59,925 nt of DNA from Chloroflexi bacterium UBA5189 (lineage in GTDB: Bacteria; Chloroflexota; Limnocylindria; Limnocylindrales; CSP1-4). A program made the position numbers and the translations under genes. This document shows positions 34,141-42,136 of this stretch, one piece after another. How positions within the stretch are numbered: the stretch's first letter is position 1; every line of letters starts with the position of its first letter. The notes beneath the pieces are model-generated. The model did not search any database and was not told the DNA's origin. It was given only the letters and a program-made list of their open reading frames with translations. Where the stretch lies: contig DHWF01000039.1 in assembly GCA_002413045.1 (NCBI GenBank), forward strand, positions 1 to 59,925. The letters run 5' to 3'.

Positions 34141-35040
34141 CTACCCAGGTTTCTGTCGCCGAATGCCAACGCTCAGGTACTGCGGATCCCACTTGCCCCA
34201 GGGCATCCCGTTGTTGCCGCTGCGGAAGTAGCTCTGCGCGAGGCCCTTGCGCAATTCCTCGTTCGTTCGGACGGCTTCGAGGATCTCGTCGTACTGGTCG
34301 TAGTTCGATGGCGTGCTCGGCGACAGCCCGAAGGCCTGCTTGAGCGTCGCCTCGGAGAAGCACCAGCCGCGCGACGGCTCGTGGTACCAATCCGTCTTCC
34401 CCGCCCCGACGGTCGCCGTCAGCGTTGCCCCGGGACGCAGGACCCTCCAGAGCTCCTGCATGACCAGCGGGATGTTGTCCAGGTCGTTGTGCTCAAGCGA
34501 CGAGATCGACACGATCCCATCGACGGACGCATCGGGGATCGCTGCCAGGTGATCGAGCGTTGACCGGTGGATGGTCACGCTGCCGCGGCTGTGGCCGAGC
34601 CCGAGCTTGCGGCCGACCAGGTTTCGGGCATCGCGGACCGCATCCATCTTCAGGGCGCCGTTGTGGGCCTCGAGATCGAGCGCTCGGCGTTTCCTGAGGA
34701 GATCACCCTTCCGCAGGCCCACCACGTTGTAGCGAGCCCGGAATCGGAGCGACAGCCTGGACCGATCGATGCGATCCACGCTGATCACGTTGACGCCTCG
34801 CTCCGCGAGGAGCCATTGCATGATCCCGACGCCGGCCCCGGCGTCGAGCACGGTCGACCTGGGCGGAGCGGGCAGCTCGCGATTGGTCCAGACGAGGTCG
34901 AGCAGGTAATGCCAACCGAATGACATGCGAAGCGAACGCGCGAATCGGAGCACGGCATCGGCGCTCTGGCGCTCCGAGTCCAACAGGGCCGGGCCGAGGA
35001 GCTCGATGGATTCGATTGGGGCGGCGCTTGGTTCGTTCAT
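34141..35040 (-). CDS. SAM-dependent class I methyltransferase
   Basis: This 299-residue protein has motif I as VLDAGAGVGIMQWLL (residues ~65-80) followed by VNVISVDRID (acidic end of beta2), then ASVDGIVSISSLEHNDLDNIPLVMQELWRVLRPGATLTATVGAGK, the FkbM/UbiE-like post-motif. The insertion ~95-145 (KGDLLRKRRALDLEAHNGALKMDAVRDARNLVG) is basic. It lies 3 bp before the epimerase and 18 bp after the other methyltransferase. The substrate is probably a sugar or lipid-linked glycan given its neighbours, but no specificity motif is recognised. Confidence 0.82.
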   Translation of the reverse strand: MNEPSAAPIESIELLGPALLDSERQSADAVLRFARSLRMSFGWHYLLDLVWTNRELPAPPRSTVLDAGAGVGIMQWLLAERGVNVISVDRIDRSRLSLRFRARYNVVGLRKGDLLRKRRALDLEAHNGALKMDAVRDARNLVGRKLGLGHSRGSVTIHRSTLDHLAAIPDASVDGIVSISSLEHNDLDNIPLVMQELWRVLRPGATLTATVGAGKTDWYHEPSRGWCFSEATLKQAFGLSPSTPSNYDQYDEILEAVRTNEELRKGLAQSYFRSGNNGMPWGKWDPQYLSVGIRRQKPG

Positions 35041-35048
35041 CGCGGTTC

Positions 35049-35054
35049 ACCCTA
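35049..35054 (-). promoter_or_regulatory. -10-like box in 18-bp intergenic gap
   Basis: TAGGGT on the minus strand lies 8 nt before ATG 35040, with no Shine-Dalgarno between. It may be an internal leaderless promoter for the methyltransferase-epimerase pair. Confidence 0.35.
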
Positions 35055-35058
35055 GCAT

Positions 35059-36063
35059 TCAGACACCGCCGCGATCCGCGATCATCGTGTAGGCAGGCGG
35101 GTTGTACGTATGCGTGTACCCGAACTCCTGCTTGAGCCAGGCCGCGATCGGTGTCACCTGGACCGTCGGGAAGTCGCGTCGGAGGGCCTCTTCGTAGCGC
35201 GCTCGGCTGAGCCGGTTCCAGTGGTAGGCGGCGACCGGCCGGTCGTCGTGCTCGGGGACCTCGGCCATGTAGAAGAAGGACAGGATCACCTCGTGGCGAG
35301 CGAGGCGGGTCGCCTCGCCCAGGACCCTGGTGGCGCCGTCGAGCGGCAGGTGCTCGAACAGGTCTGACGCGATCACGACGTCGATCGAGGCGTCGGGACG
35401 CTTCACGTCCATCGCGTTCCCGATCTCGAAGCTGACGTTCGGGAACCGCCGCCGGGCATTGGCGATGTTCTTTGGATTGAGGTCGATCCCGGCGTACGAC
35501 AGGAACGGCGCCAGCCCGAACTCGGCGAACGCGCGATAGTCGTTCGCCGAGCCACAGGCCAGCTCGAGCACCGACAACGGCGCCGCCGTCCTGCCCGCCA
35601 GCGTCGCCTTCCAGCGCGTCTCGAACTCGCGCTCGCGGCCCGCGATCACCCGCTCGACCTCGCGGATCCGGGCCTGCCGCTTCGCGTCCAGGAACGAGTT
35701 AACGGGGATGCCGGTGCGAATCGATTCGAGCCGGAGGGTCTCGTTGAGCTCGACGGCGAACGCGAGCTCCGCCCGCATCTGTGCCTCGAACTCGTGGCCG
35801 AAGAGCCGCCGCAGGAGGGCATGCCGGATGAGGATGCTCTGGACGTTGATCCGCGGGTTCTGCCAGCCGATCGTCAGGTACTCGTCGAGTCGCTCCGCGT
35901 CCCGCGAGGTCCAGCTCCACCGAAGCAGCCGCTCCTCCGTCGCCAACCCCGGGCGAGCGCGGCGGAGGACCGCGGCCGCGGCCCCGAGCAGCGCCGGCCG
36001 CGACCGGCGCGCGACCGACGCCCGCATGCGCCGGAGCTGTCGAATCGGGGTGTGATCGTCCAT
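35059..36063 (-). CDS. SAM-dependent methyltransferase with N-terminal extension
   Basis: This 334-residue protein has an Arg/Ala-rich N-terminus (1-45), a helical region with WSWTSRDAERLDEYLTIGWQNPRINVQSILIRHALLRRLFG, and a class I methyltransferase core from ~165. Core motifs are SVLELACGSANDYRAF (motif I), YAGIDLNPKNIANARRRF, IDVVIASDLFEHLPLDGATRVLGEATRLARHEVILSFFYM. The N-terminal helical block resembles that of other polysaccharide-locus methyltransferases. ATG 36063 was chosen because the frame extends upstream only as a shadow of the divergent gene, and a -10-like CACAAT sits 6 nt before it. Substrate unknown. Confidence 0.82.
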   Translation of the reverse strand: MDDHTPIRQLRRMRASVARRSRPALLGAAAAVLRRARPGLATEERLLRWSWTSRDAERLDEYLTIGWQNPRINVQSILIRHALLRRLFGHEFEAQMRAELAFAVELNETLRLESIRTGIPVNSFLDAKRQARIREVERVIAGREREFETRWKATLAGRTAAPLSVLELACGSANDYRAFAEFGLAPFLSYAGIDLNPKNIANARRRFPNVSFEIGNAMDVKRPDASIDVVIASDLFEHLPLDGATRVLGEATRLARHEVILSFFYMAEVPEHDDRPVAAYHWNRLSRARYEEALRRDFPTVQVTPIAAWLKQEFGYTHTYNPPAYTMIADRGGV

Positions 36064-36069
36064 CGGCGG

Positions 36070-36075
36070 ATTGTG
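36070..36075 (-). promoter_or_regulatory. -10-like box, apparent leaderless start
   Basis: CACAAT on the minus strand ends 6 nt before ATG 36063, with no Shine-Dalgarno. It diverges from the plus-strand box at 36132 within an 80-bp gap. Confidence 0.4.
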
Positions 36076-36131
36076 TCGGACCGGCCGGCAGCGCGGCGGA
36101 CGGGAATCGCACGCGGGAACGCCCCGCTCGA

Positions 36132-36137
36132 TAGGCT
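36132..36137 (+). promoter_or_regulatory. -10-like box, apparent leaderless start
   Basis: TAGGCT lies 6 nt before ATG 36144, with no Shine-Dalgarno. The hexamer and spacing are identical to those before 11292. Confidence 0.45.
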
Positions 36138-36143
36138 GCGCGG

Positions 36144-37082
36144 ATGACCGACCCACTGCCACCTCGTCAGCGCCGGATGCGCATCGGGATCCAGCTGCCC
36201 GAGGTCGAGCGCGAGGTCCGCTGGCCGGAGTACGTGGCGATGGCTCAAGCCGCCGAGGAGGTCGGCTTCGACACGCTCTGGCTCGGCGATCACCTGCTGT
36301 ATCGCTACGCGGACGGGTCGGCGCGCGGGCCGTGGGAGGTCTGGACCCTCCTCTCGGCGATCGCCGCGAGCACGTCACGGATCAAGCTGGGGCCACTCGT
36401 CGCGGCGACCGCGTTCCACGCCCCGGCCATGCTGGCGAAGATGGCTGCGACGGTCGACGAGGTGTCCGGCGGCCGGCTGATCGTCGGCCTCGGCGCCGGC
36501 TGGAACGAGATTGAGTTCGCGGCCTTCGGCTTCCCGTTCGACCACCGGATCTCGCGGTTCGACGAGGCGTTCACGATCATCCGGACGCTCCTCGCCGAGG
36601 GCCGCATTGACTTCGACGGGCAGTTCTTCCAGGCCCGCGACTGCGAGCTGCTGCCGCGGCCGGCGACGCCCGGCGGCCCACCGCTCATGGTCGGCAGCAT
36701 CGGGCCGCGGATGCTCGAGATCACGCTGCCGCATGTCCAGCAATGGAACGTCTGGTACCGCCAGTCGAACAACTCGCCGGCGGGCCTCGCGCCGATCCTC
36801 CGGCAGATCGACGACGCCTGCCGTGCCGTCGGACGGGATCCCGGGACGTTGGAGAAGACGAGCGCCGTCCTGGTCCGGCTGCAGGGCGGCAGCGGGCGGG
36901 TCATGGGGGACACATCATCGGCCGCGATCCCACCAGTCGAGGGCTCGCCGGTGCAGATCGCGGCGGGGCTGCGGGCCTACGCGGACCTCGGCCTCGCGGA
37001 GGTCCAGCTCGTGGTCGATCCAATCACCCTCGAGTCGATCCACGCCCTGGCGCCGGTGCTCGCGGAGCTCGATCGCGGCTGA
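36144..37082 (+). CDS. LLM-class (luciferase-like, F420/FMN-dependent) oxidoreductase
   Basis: This 312-residue TIM-barrel flavin- or F420-dependent oxidoreductase has RIGIQLPEVEREVRWPEYVAMAQAAEEVGFDTLWLGDHLLYRY, TSRIKLGPLVAATAFHAPAMLAKMAATVDEVSGGRLIVGLGAGW, FDEAFTIIRTLL and PLMVGSIGPRMLEITLPH, all typical of the luciferase-like family (TIGR03619/LLM_F420 style). The substrate is unknown. The presence of a PPOX-type putative F420 enzyme 11 kb downstream is compatible with F420 use. It is followed by an Lrp/AsnC regulator after 39 bp and has a leaderless-type promoter in an 80-bp divergent gap. Confidence 0.9.
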   Translation: MTDPLPPRQRRMRIGIQLPEVEREVRWPEYVAMAQAAEEVGFDTLWLGDHLLYRYADGSARGPWEVWTLLSAIAASTSRIKLGPLVAATAFHAPAMLAKMAATVDEVSGGRLIVGLGAGWNEIEFAAFGFPFDHRISRFDEAFTIIRTLLAEGRIDFDGQFFQARDCELLPRPATPGGPPLMVGSIGPRMLEITLPHVQQWNVWYRQSNNSPAGLAPILRQIDDACRAVGRDPGTLEKTSAVLVRLQGGSGRVMGDTSSAAIPPVEGSPVQIAAGLRAYADLGLAEVQLVVDPITLESIHALAPVLAELDRG

Positions 37083-37121
37083 GCGCCGGTGCTAGGATCG
37101 AGCCGAAACGGAGGGGGAGCA

Positions 37122-37616
37122 TTGCGAGATTCGAATCCGGACGACAGCAGTCGCCGGAATCGTCGGCCGGATGAGCTGTCCGCCCTCGACAAGCGAATCA
37201 TCGAGCATCTCCAGCAGGACGGGCGACGGCCGTTCACCCAGATCGCGGCGGAGCTCGGCGTCTCCGAAGCAGCGGTGCGTGCCCGCACCAACCGGCTCGT
37301 CGAGCGTGGCATCCTGCAGATCGTCGGCGTCGCCGACCCGGAAGCGCTCGGCTTCCAGCAGGCCCTGATCGGGATTCGCTGTGAGCCGGGCAAGCTGCTC
37401 GAGGTGGCGGAGGCCCTCGCGAGCATGCCCGAGGTCGATTACGTCGTGGTGACGGCAGGCCGTTTCGACGTCCTGATCGAAACCGTCGCCGAGGACAATG
37501 AGGGACTCCTGCACTTCCTCGCGGACCGCCTGCAGCGGATCGACGGCGTGCGCGATACCGAGACGTTCTCGTACCTGCGCCTCGTCAAGCAGACGTACCA
37601 GTTCGGGACTCGTTGA
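37122..37616 (+). CDS. Lrp/AsnC family transcriptional regulator
   Basis: This 164-residue regulator has an N-terminal winged HTH (~20-70: LSALDKRIIEHLQQDGRRPFTQIAAELGVSEAAVRARTNRLVERGILQIVG) and a C-terminal RAM/AsnC ligand-binding domain (~85-160: IGIRCEPGKLLEVAEALASMPEVDYVVVTAGRFDVLIETVAEDNEGLLHFL). Family members bind amino acids and form octamers. TTG 37122 is chosen because a GGAGGGGGAG Shine-Dalgarno stands just upstream; an in-frame GTG at 37089 lacks one and coincides with a TAGGAT -10-like box (37093-37098). Its stop overlaps the diguanylate cyclase start by 1 bp (TGATG). The regulated target is not evident. Confidence 0.9.
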   Translation: MRDSNPDDSSRRNRRPDELSALDKRIIEHLQQDGRRPFTQIAAELGVSEAAVRARTNRLVERGILQIVGVADPEALGFQQALIGIRCEPGKLLEVAEALASMPEVDYVVVTAGRFDVLIETVAEDNEGLLHFLADRLQRIDGVRDTETFSYLRLVKQTYQFGTR

Positions 37617-38947
37617 TGCCTACGACCTCGGAGATCGTCCTCGCGACCATCGCGATCCTCGCCACCATCGCATTCGCCCTGCTCCTCGCACCGACGTTCG
37701 TCTGGGTCCGACGCCGGATGACCGCGTCGAGCGAGCAGGACAAGGAAGCAAAGACGGAGGGCACGCTGGACCCCAAGGCCATCGCCAGGGAGCTCACGGT
37801 ACCGACCCGCGCGGCGGCCGACGACGAGGGCAATCCCGAGCCCGCGCCGCCGATCGGTGCGACGGCCCCCGACCCGACGCTCGAGGCCCGGATCATCCGG
37901 ATCGTCAGCTGGGCGTTCCTGATGGCCGTCGCGGTCTTTGCGGCCGCCAGTGGCCTGTGGAACCTGTCGCTGCCCCAGATCGTGATCCTCGTGGCCGTCA
38001 CCGGCGAGGCGCTTCTAATCCTGCAGGACGTCCTGCCGAGGACCCCGTTGCGTCGGGCCCAGGGCCCGCTCCAGGGCCTGCTCGCGCTGGCCTTCGCATC
38101 CGGGCTCGTCGGCCTCACCGGCGGCCTCGACAGCCCATTCACGTTCATCTTCCCACTCATCGTTGGCGCGGGCGCCCTCCTCGTGACCCCGCGGATCGCG
38201 CTCATCCTGGCGACGCTCGCCACGGCGGCGTACCTCGCGACCGGCATGCTCGTCCTGCCCGCGGGCACGGCGCCCGGGACCGGGTCGCTCGTCCAGATGC
38301 TCGTCAACCTGACCGGGCTGTACCTGCTCGCCTACATCGGCACGTCGGTCGGGCGCGAGCAGCGGCGGGCGCGCGACGCTGCGATCCGCCTGTCCACCGT
38401 CGATTCGCTGACCGGCCTGTACAACCGGACCTTCTTCTTCAGCGCGCTGGAGCGGGAGATCGCCCGCGGCGATCGTTCCGGGCGCGCCTTCTGCCTGGTG
38501 ATGCTGGACCTCGACGATCTCAAGGCAGTCAACGATCGGTACGGCCACGTTGCGGGTGACCAGGTCCTGCGCGCGGTCTCCGATGTCGTCCGCAACGGCG
38601 TCCGCAAGATCGACGTCGCGGCACGCTATGGCGGCGACGAGTTCGTGGCCCTCCTGCCCGAGACGGACCCGACCGGTGGCTGGGTCCTCGCCGAGAAGAT
38701 CCGCCTGACCGTCTCCGAGCAGGGCATGCCGGGCATCGATCCTGCGCCGACGGTGTCCGTGGGCGTCGTGTCCTATCCGGCCGATGGCCGCTCGGCCGAC
38801 GCGCTGCTCGTCAGCGCCGACCGCGCGATGTACGCCTCGAAGCGGGGCGGCAAGAACCGGGTCGCCCGCGCCGCCGCGGAGCCGATGATGGTCACGATCG
38901 AGAGCCACGAGGGCGGGCGCGCACGCGAGGGCGGCCGGGCCGGCTGA
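37616..38947 (+). CDS. Membrane-bound GGDEF diguanylate cyclase
   Basis: This 443-residue protein makes cyclic di-GMP from two GTP. The N-terminal TM helix (~7-25) is followed by a charged linker and about six further hydrophobic helices (~95-255, e.g. SWAFLMAVAVFAAASGLW, IVILVAVTGEALLIL, IFPLIVGAGALLV) forming a MASE-like sensor. The GGDEF domain is ~262-425: DSLTGLYNRTFFFSALEREI, VMLDLDDLKAVNDRYGHVAGDQVL, and the intact active-site motif YGGDEF (A-site). An RxxD I-site upstream of GGDEF is not seen (preceding residues GVRKIDVAAR), so product inhibition may be weak. ATG 37616 overlaps the Lrp stop, so signalling output is tied to that operon. Confidence 0.93.
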   Translation: MPTTSEIVLATIAILATIAFALLLAPTFVWVRRRMTASSEQDKEAKTEGTLDPKAIARELTVPTRAAADDEGNPEPAPPIGATAPDPTLEARIIRIVSWAFLMAVAVFAAASGLWNLSLPQIVILVAVTGEALLILQDVLPRTPLRRAQGPLQGLLALAFASGLVGLTGGLDSPFTFIFPLIVGAGALLVTPRIALILATLATAAYLATGMLVLPAGTAPGTGSLVQMLVNLTGLYLLAYIGTSVGREQRRARDAAIRLSTVDSLTGLYNRTFFFSALEREIARGDRSGRAFCLVMLDLDDLKAVNDRYGHVAGDQVLRAVSDVVRNGVRKIDVAARYGGDEFVALLPETDPTGGWVLAEKIRLTVSEQGMPGIDPAPTVSVGVVSYPADGRSADALLVSADRAMYASKRGGKNRVARAAAEPMMVTIESHEGGRAREGGRAG

Positions 38948-38978
38948 ACGGCTGGGCCGGCTGATCGGCCGCGCGGTG

Positions 38979-38984
38979 TAGCAT
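38979..38984 (+). promoter_or_regulatory. -10-like box, apparent leaderless start
   Basis: TAGCAT lies 9 nt before ATG 38994, with no Shine-Dalgarno in between. Confidence 0.4.
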
Positions 38985-38993
38985 CGCCGTTCG

Positions 38994-40490
38994 ATGGCCA
39001 GCCTGACGATCGAGCGGCCGCTGGGGCGGGCTGGCCCGAGCATCCCTGCCCGCGCCGGGATGCGCCTGTGGCGCCTGTTCACCTCGGTCAACTTCGCGGT
39101 CGTCCAGATCGTCGCGGTGGCGATCCTCGCGGTCTTCGGCATGACGATCCGCCAGCTGCCGGGATTCGCGTTCCGGTCCGCCGGCGATTACGCCCAGCAG
39201 ATGGACGCGCTCCGCGCGATCTACGAGCCGGTCCTCGGCGTCGGCGCCGTCGACCTCATGGAGCGGCTCCAGCTGTTCCGCGTCTTCACCTCGACGCCGT
39301 TCAGCGTGGCGCTCTTCGTCCTCGCGGTCTCCATCCTGATCTGCACGCTCGATCGGACGCCGCGCCTGTGGCAGCAGTCGGCGACCATCCGGGTCGTCCA
39401 GCCGGACGCCTACTTCGATCCGCGCCTTCCCGACCGGGTCTCGATCGCGCCGGGTCCCGGCCTCACCCTGGCGGCCGTCACCGCGGCGCTGCGACGGCAC
39501 CGGTTCGGCGTGCGCCAAGCGGCCGGTGATGACGGGGTCGCCTTCCTGTACGGCGACCGGAACCGGTGGACAAAGCTGGCGACGCTCATCTCCCACCTCG
39601 GGCTCATCCTGTTCCTGGTGGCCGGCCTGGTCACGGCGAAGTTCGGCGACGAGCAGGGACTGGTGGTTGCCGAGGGCGACACCCTGACCGTGCAGCCGAT
39701 CGGCACCCCGGGGCTGCTCCTGGTCAAGAACTTCGACTTCGAGGCGCCGGGTCTCGACACCGGAGCGCCCACCGACTTCACGACCGACCTCGGCGTCTAC
39801 CAGGACGGCCAGCTCCTCGCGCGCAAGGTCATCCGGGTGAACGATCCGCTGACGGTCGGCGGCTACACGTTCCACCAGAACGGGTTCGGGCCGGCGCCGG
39901 ATCTCGAGATCCGGTCCGCGACCGACGACTCGATCCTGTGGTCCGGTCCAGTGCCCCTGACCGATACCGCCGGCGGGCTGCCGTTCGGCGCCCTGCCGAT
40001 TCCCGGGCGGCCGTACGGCCTCGAGCTGCTGCTCAACCGGACGGATACCGGTGCTGGGACCCTCATCGCCCTGCCGTACGCGGTGAACGGCACGAACCCG
40101 GACGGGACGCCGGCCATGGTCGAGGGCTTCCCGGTGGCGGTGGTGAACGGCGAGACGGTCACGATGGAGGGGCTGGACCTGACCGTCGCGCTGCAGGGCT
40201 TCAGCGACTACACGCTGCTCATCGCGAAGCGCGACCCGGGCGCACCGATCGTGTGGGCCGCATTCGTGGCGCTCCTCACCGGCCTGGCGATCACGTTCTA
40301 CCTGCCGCGTCGCCGGATCTGGGCGCGCCTGCGGCCGGATGGGCGGCTCGACCTGGTCGGCCGCGCCGATCGGCAGGTCGACTTCGACCGCGAGTTCGGC
40401 GGCCTCGTCGACGCGCTGGTCATGGCGCGCGGCGCGCCGCCCGGCGGCGACGCTGCGGGCGGCGCGGCGCAGCCCGGCGCCGCCGGGTGA
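38994..40490 (+). CDS. resB: Cytochrome c biogenesis protein ResB
   Basis: This 498-residue membrane protein belongs to the System II (Ccs) haem-delivery complex. It shows TM1 (~28-50, LFTSVNFAVVQIVAVAILAVFGM), TM2 (~100-118), an extracytoplasmic loop, TM3 (~200-220, LATLISHLGLILFLVAGLVTA), a large periplasmic-side domain (~225-415: VVAEGDTLTV, NDPLTVGGYTFHQNGFGP), and a final TM (~420-442) followed by RRRIWARL, the characteristic ResB C-terminus. The His in SHLG and HQNG are family-typical. No ResC/CcsA or ResA partner is in the window. GTGA overlap with the PucR-type gene follows; a leaderless-type box precedes ATG. Confidence 0.93.
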   Translation: MASLTIERPLGRAGPSIPARAGMRLWRLFTSVNFAVVQIVAVAILAVFGMTIRQLPGFAFRSAGDYAQQMDALRAIYEPVLGVGAVDLMERLQLFRVFTSTPFSVALFVLAVSILICTLDRTPRLWQQSATIRVVQPDAYFDPRLPDRVSIAPGPGLTLAAVTAALRRHRFGVRQAAGDDGVAFLYGDRNRWTKLATLISHLGLILFLVAGLVTAKFGDEQGLVVAEGDTLTVQPIGTPGLLLVKNFDFEAPGLDTGAPTDFTTDLGVYQDGQLLARKVIRVNDPLTVGGYTFHQNGFGPAPDLEIRSATDDSILWSGPVPLTDTAGGLPFGALPIPGRPYGLELLLNRTDTGAGTLIALPYAVNGTNPDGTPAMVEGFPVAVVNGETVTMEGLDLTVALQGFSDYTLLIAKRDPGAPIVWAAFVALLTGLAITFYLPRRRIWARLRPDGRLDLVGRADRQVDFDREFGGLVDALVMARGAPPGGDAAGGAAQPGAAG

Positions 40491-41992
40491 CCGATCTCGC
40501 GGCGCTCGCCGCGGAGCTCCTGCCCGGGGCGGCGTGGATCGGCGGCGCGAGTCGCGGGCCGGCCGCAGGGGACCGGTCGATCGCCTGGGTTCGCGTCCTG
40601 CGGGCCCGCGTTCCCGCCTTCGACGCCCTCGATCCGGGTGACCTCGTCATCGCGCCGGCGTCCTCGCTCGCGGTCGTGGCGCCGGGCGAGCGCGAGCTGG
40701 CGGAGCTCGTCGGCGCACTCGGGGCGGTGCCGGTCTCCGGCGTCCTGCTCGTGGAGGCCGACGCGTCACCCGCCGGATCGAACGCTCTCGATGCCGCCGC
40801 GGCCGCCATCGGCGCGGCGGGGATCCCAGGGCTCCGGCTCGCGCGCACCGACCCGGCCGCGCTGGAGCGAAGCCTCGTCGGGTTCATCGTGGCGCGCGGC
40901 GCGGAGATCGAGCGACAGGCGTCGTTGCTGGAGGCGGAGCTCCGGCGCAGGGCCCTGGAGGGCGGTGGGATCTCGGCGCTCGTGGCGATCGTGTCGGCGT
41001 TCCTCGGGCGCGCCCTCGCGGTGGAGGCTCGACGCGGGGATCCGATCGTCGTCCACGCCCCGGTCGAGGCGGCATCCGCAGCCGCCGACGCGGCCCGCTA
41101 CCAGGCCCGCCCGTCCGATCGCGGCGCGACCGCGCTGCGGGTGCCGCTCCCATCGGCATCCGGCGCCGACGGCGCCATCCTCGTGCTCGGGCAGGAGGCG
41201 GTCACGGAGCTGGCGCGGGTCACGCTGCCACGCGTCGCGGGCCTGCTCGCGCTTGAGCTCGCCCGCGAAGAGGCGGTGCGGGGTGCCGCGGACCGTGCCC
41301 GTCGAGCCGAGCCGATGCCTGGCGCCGGGCCGCCGTGGGTCGTCGTGCTGGCACGCCAGCGGGAGCCCGGCGGCGAAGACGACGCACCTGCGGCACGCGA
41401 GGCGAGGGAGGCCCTTCGGCGAGCGGTTCGCCTGCTCGCGCCGGCACGCCGGATGAACCTCCGCGGCGACGCGGACAGCCTCGAGATCCGGCTCGTGGTC
41501 GCCGGCACAGCCACGGAGGCCGACCGGCTCGCCGAGCGAGTCGGGGAAGCGCTCGGCCGCACGATCGCGGTCTCGAACCGATTTGCCGCGCCGGCCGATC
41601 GAGCGGCTGCCGAGGCGGAGGCGCGGGCGACGCTCGAGGCTGCCCTCGACCTGGATCGGCCCCCCGCGATCGCCCGGGCAGACCGCCTCGCGGTCTACCG
41701 GATGCTGGGCGCGCTGCACAAGCTGCCCGACGGCGAGCGGCTCTCGGCGGCGCTGCTCGCGCCGCTCCTTGACGCCCGCCCCGACGTGCGCCGGGAGCGC
41801 CTCGAAACGCTTCGGGCGTATCTCGGGCACGGCGGCGTCGGCGAGGCCGCCGCCGCGCTGGGCGTGCACCGGAACACGGTCGCCTATCGGCTGCGCCGGA
41901 TCGAGGCCGCGACCGGCTGGCGCCTGGCCGACCCCGACCTGCACCTCCCACTCGCTGCGGCGCTGGAACTCGTGCAAGAAGAACAAGTCTGA
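40487..41992 (+). CDS. PucR family transcriptional regulator
   Basis: This 501-residue protein has an N-terminal PucR-type ligand domain (~1-135: LDPGDLVIAPASSLAVVAPGERELAELVGALGAVPVSGVLLVEAD), a middle region with GAF- and GGDEF-like character (~150-380), and a C-terminal PucR HTH (HTH_30, ~435-495: LRAYLGHGGVGEAAAALGVHRNTVAYRLRRIEAATGW). Relatives activate purine-degradation, amino-acid or nitrogen genes. The GTG start overlaps the resB stop, but the gene ends 144 bp before glnA, making glnA or nitrogen assimilation a candidate target (inference). Confidence 0.87.
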   Translation: MTDLAALAAELLPGAAWIGGASRGPAAGDRSIAWVRVLRARVPAFDALDPGDLVIAPASSLAVVAPGERELAELVGALGAVPVSGVLLVEADASPAGSNALDAAAAAIGAAGIPGLRLARTDPAALERSLVGFIVARGAEIERQASLLEAELRRRALEGGGISALVAIVSAFLGRALAVEARRGDPIVVHAPVEAASAAADAARYQARPSDRGATALRVPLPSASGADGAILVLGQEAVTELARVTLPRVAGLLALELAREEAVRGAADRARRAEPMPGAGPPWVVVLARQREPGGEDDAPAAREAREALRRAVRLLAPARRMNLRGDADSLEIRLVVAGTATEADRLAERVGEALGRTIAVSNRFAAPADRAAAEAEARATLEAALDLDRPPAIARADRLAVYRMLGALHKLPDGERLSAALLAPLLDARPDVRRERLETLRAYLGHGGVGEAAAALGVHRNTVAYRLRRIEAATGWRLADPDLHLPLAAALELVQEEQV

Positions 41993-42039
41993 CCGCCGCG
42001 ACGGCGTAATTCGGTCGCGGCCGCCCGGCACGGCGGTGG

Positions 42040-42136
42040 TATGGTGACCTCCCGAGAGACCAATGTCGCGTCGTGCTCGTGCGTCGTGCACAAGACGGCC
42101 GGCCCGTACCGTGCGTGAGCACAGGAGGCAGCGTCG
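42040..42136 (+). promoter_or_regulatory. glnA promoter and leader with strong Shine-Dalgarno
   Basis: TATGGT (42040-42045) is a plausible -10; the leader is ~85 nt and ends with AGGAGG (42123-42128), 8 nt before GTG 42137. Unlike many neighbours, glnA therefore has a conventional leader. No riboswitch or clear operator was recognised. Confidence 0.45.

Noticed and set aside
37122..37145. TTCGAATCC resembling a tRNA T-loop
   Set aside because: No acceptor, D or anticodon arms surround it; it lies inside the Lrp coding start.
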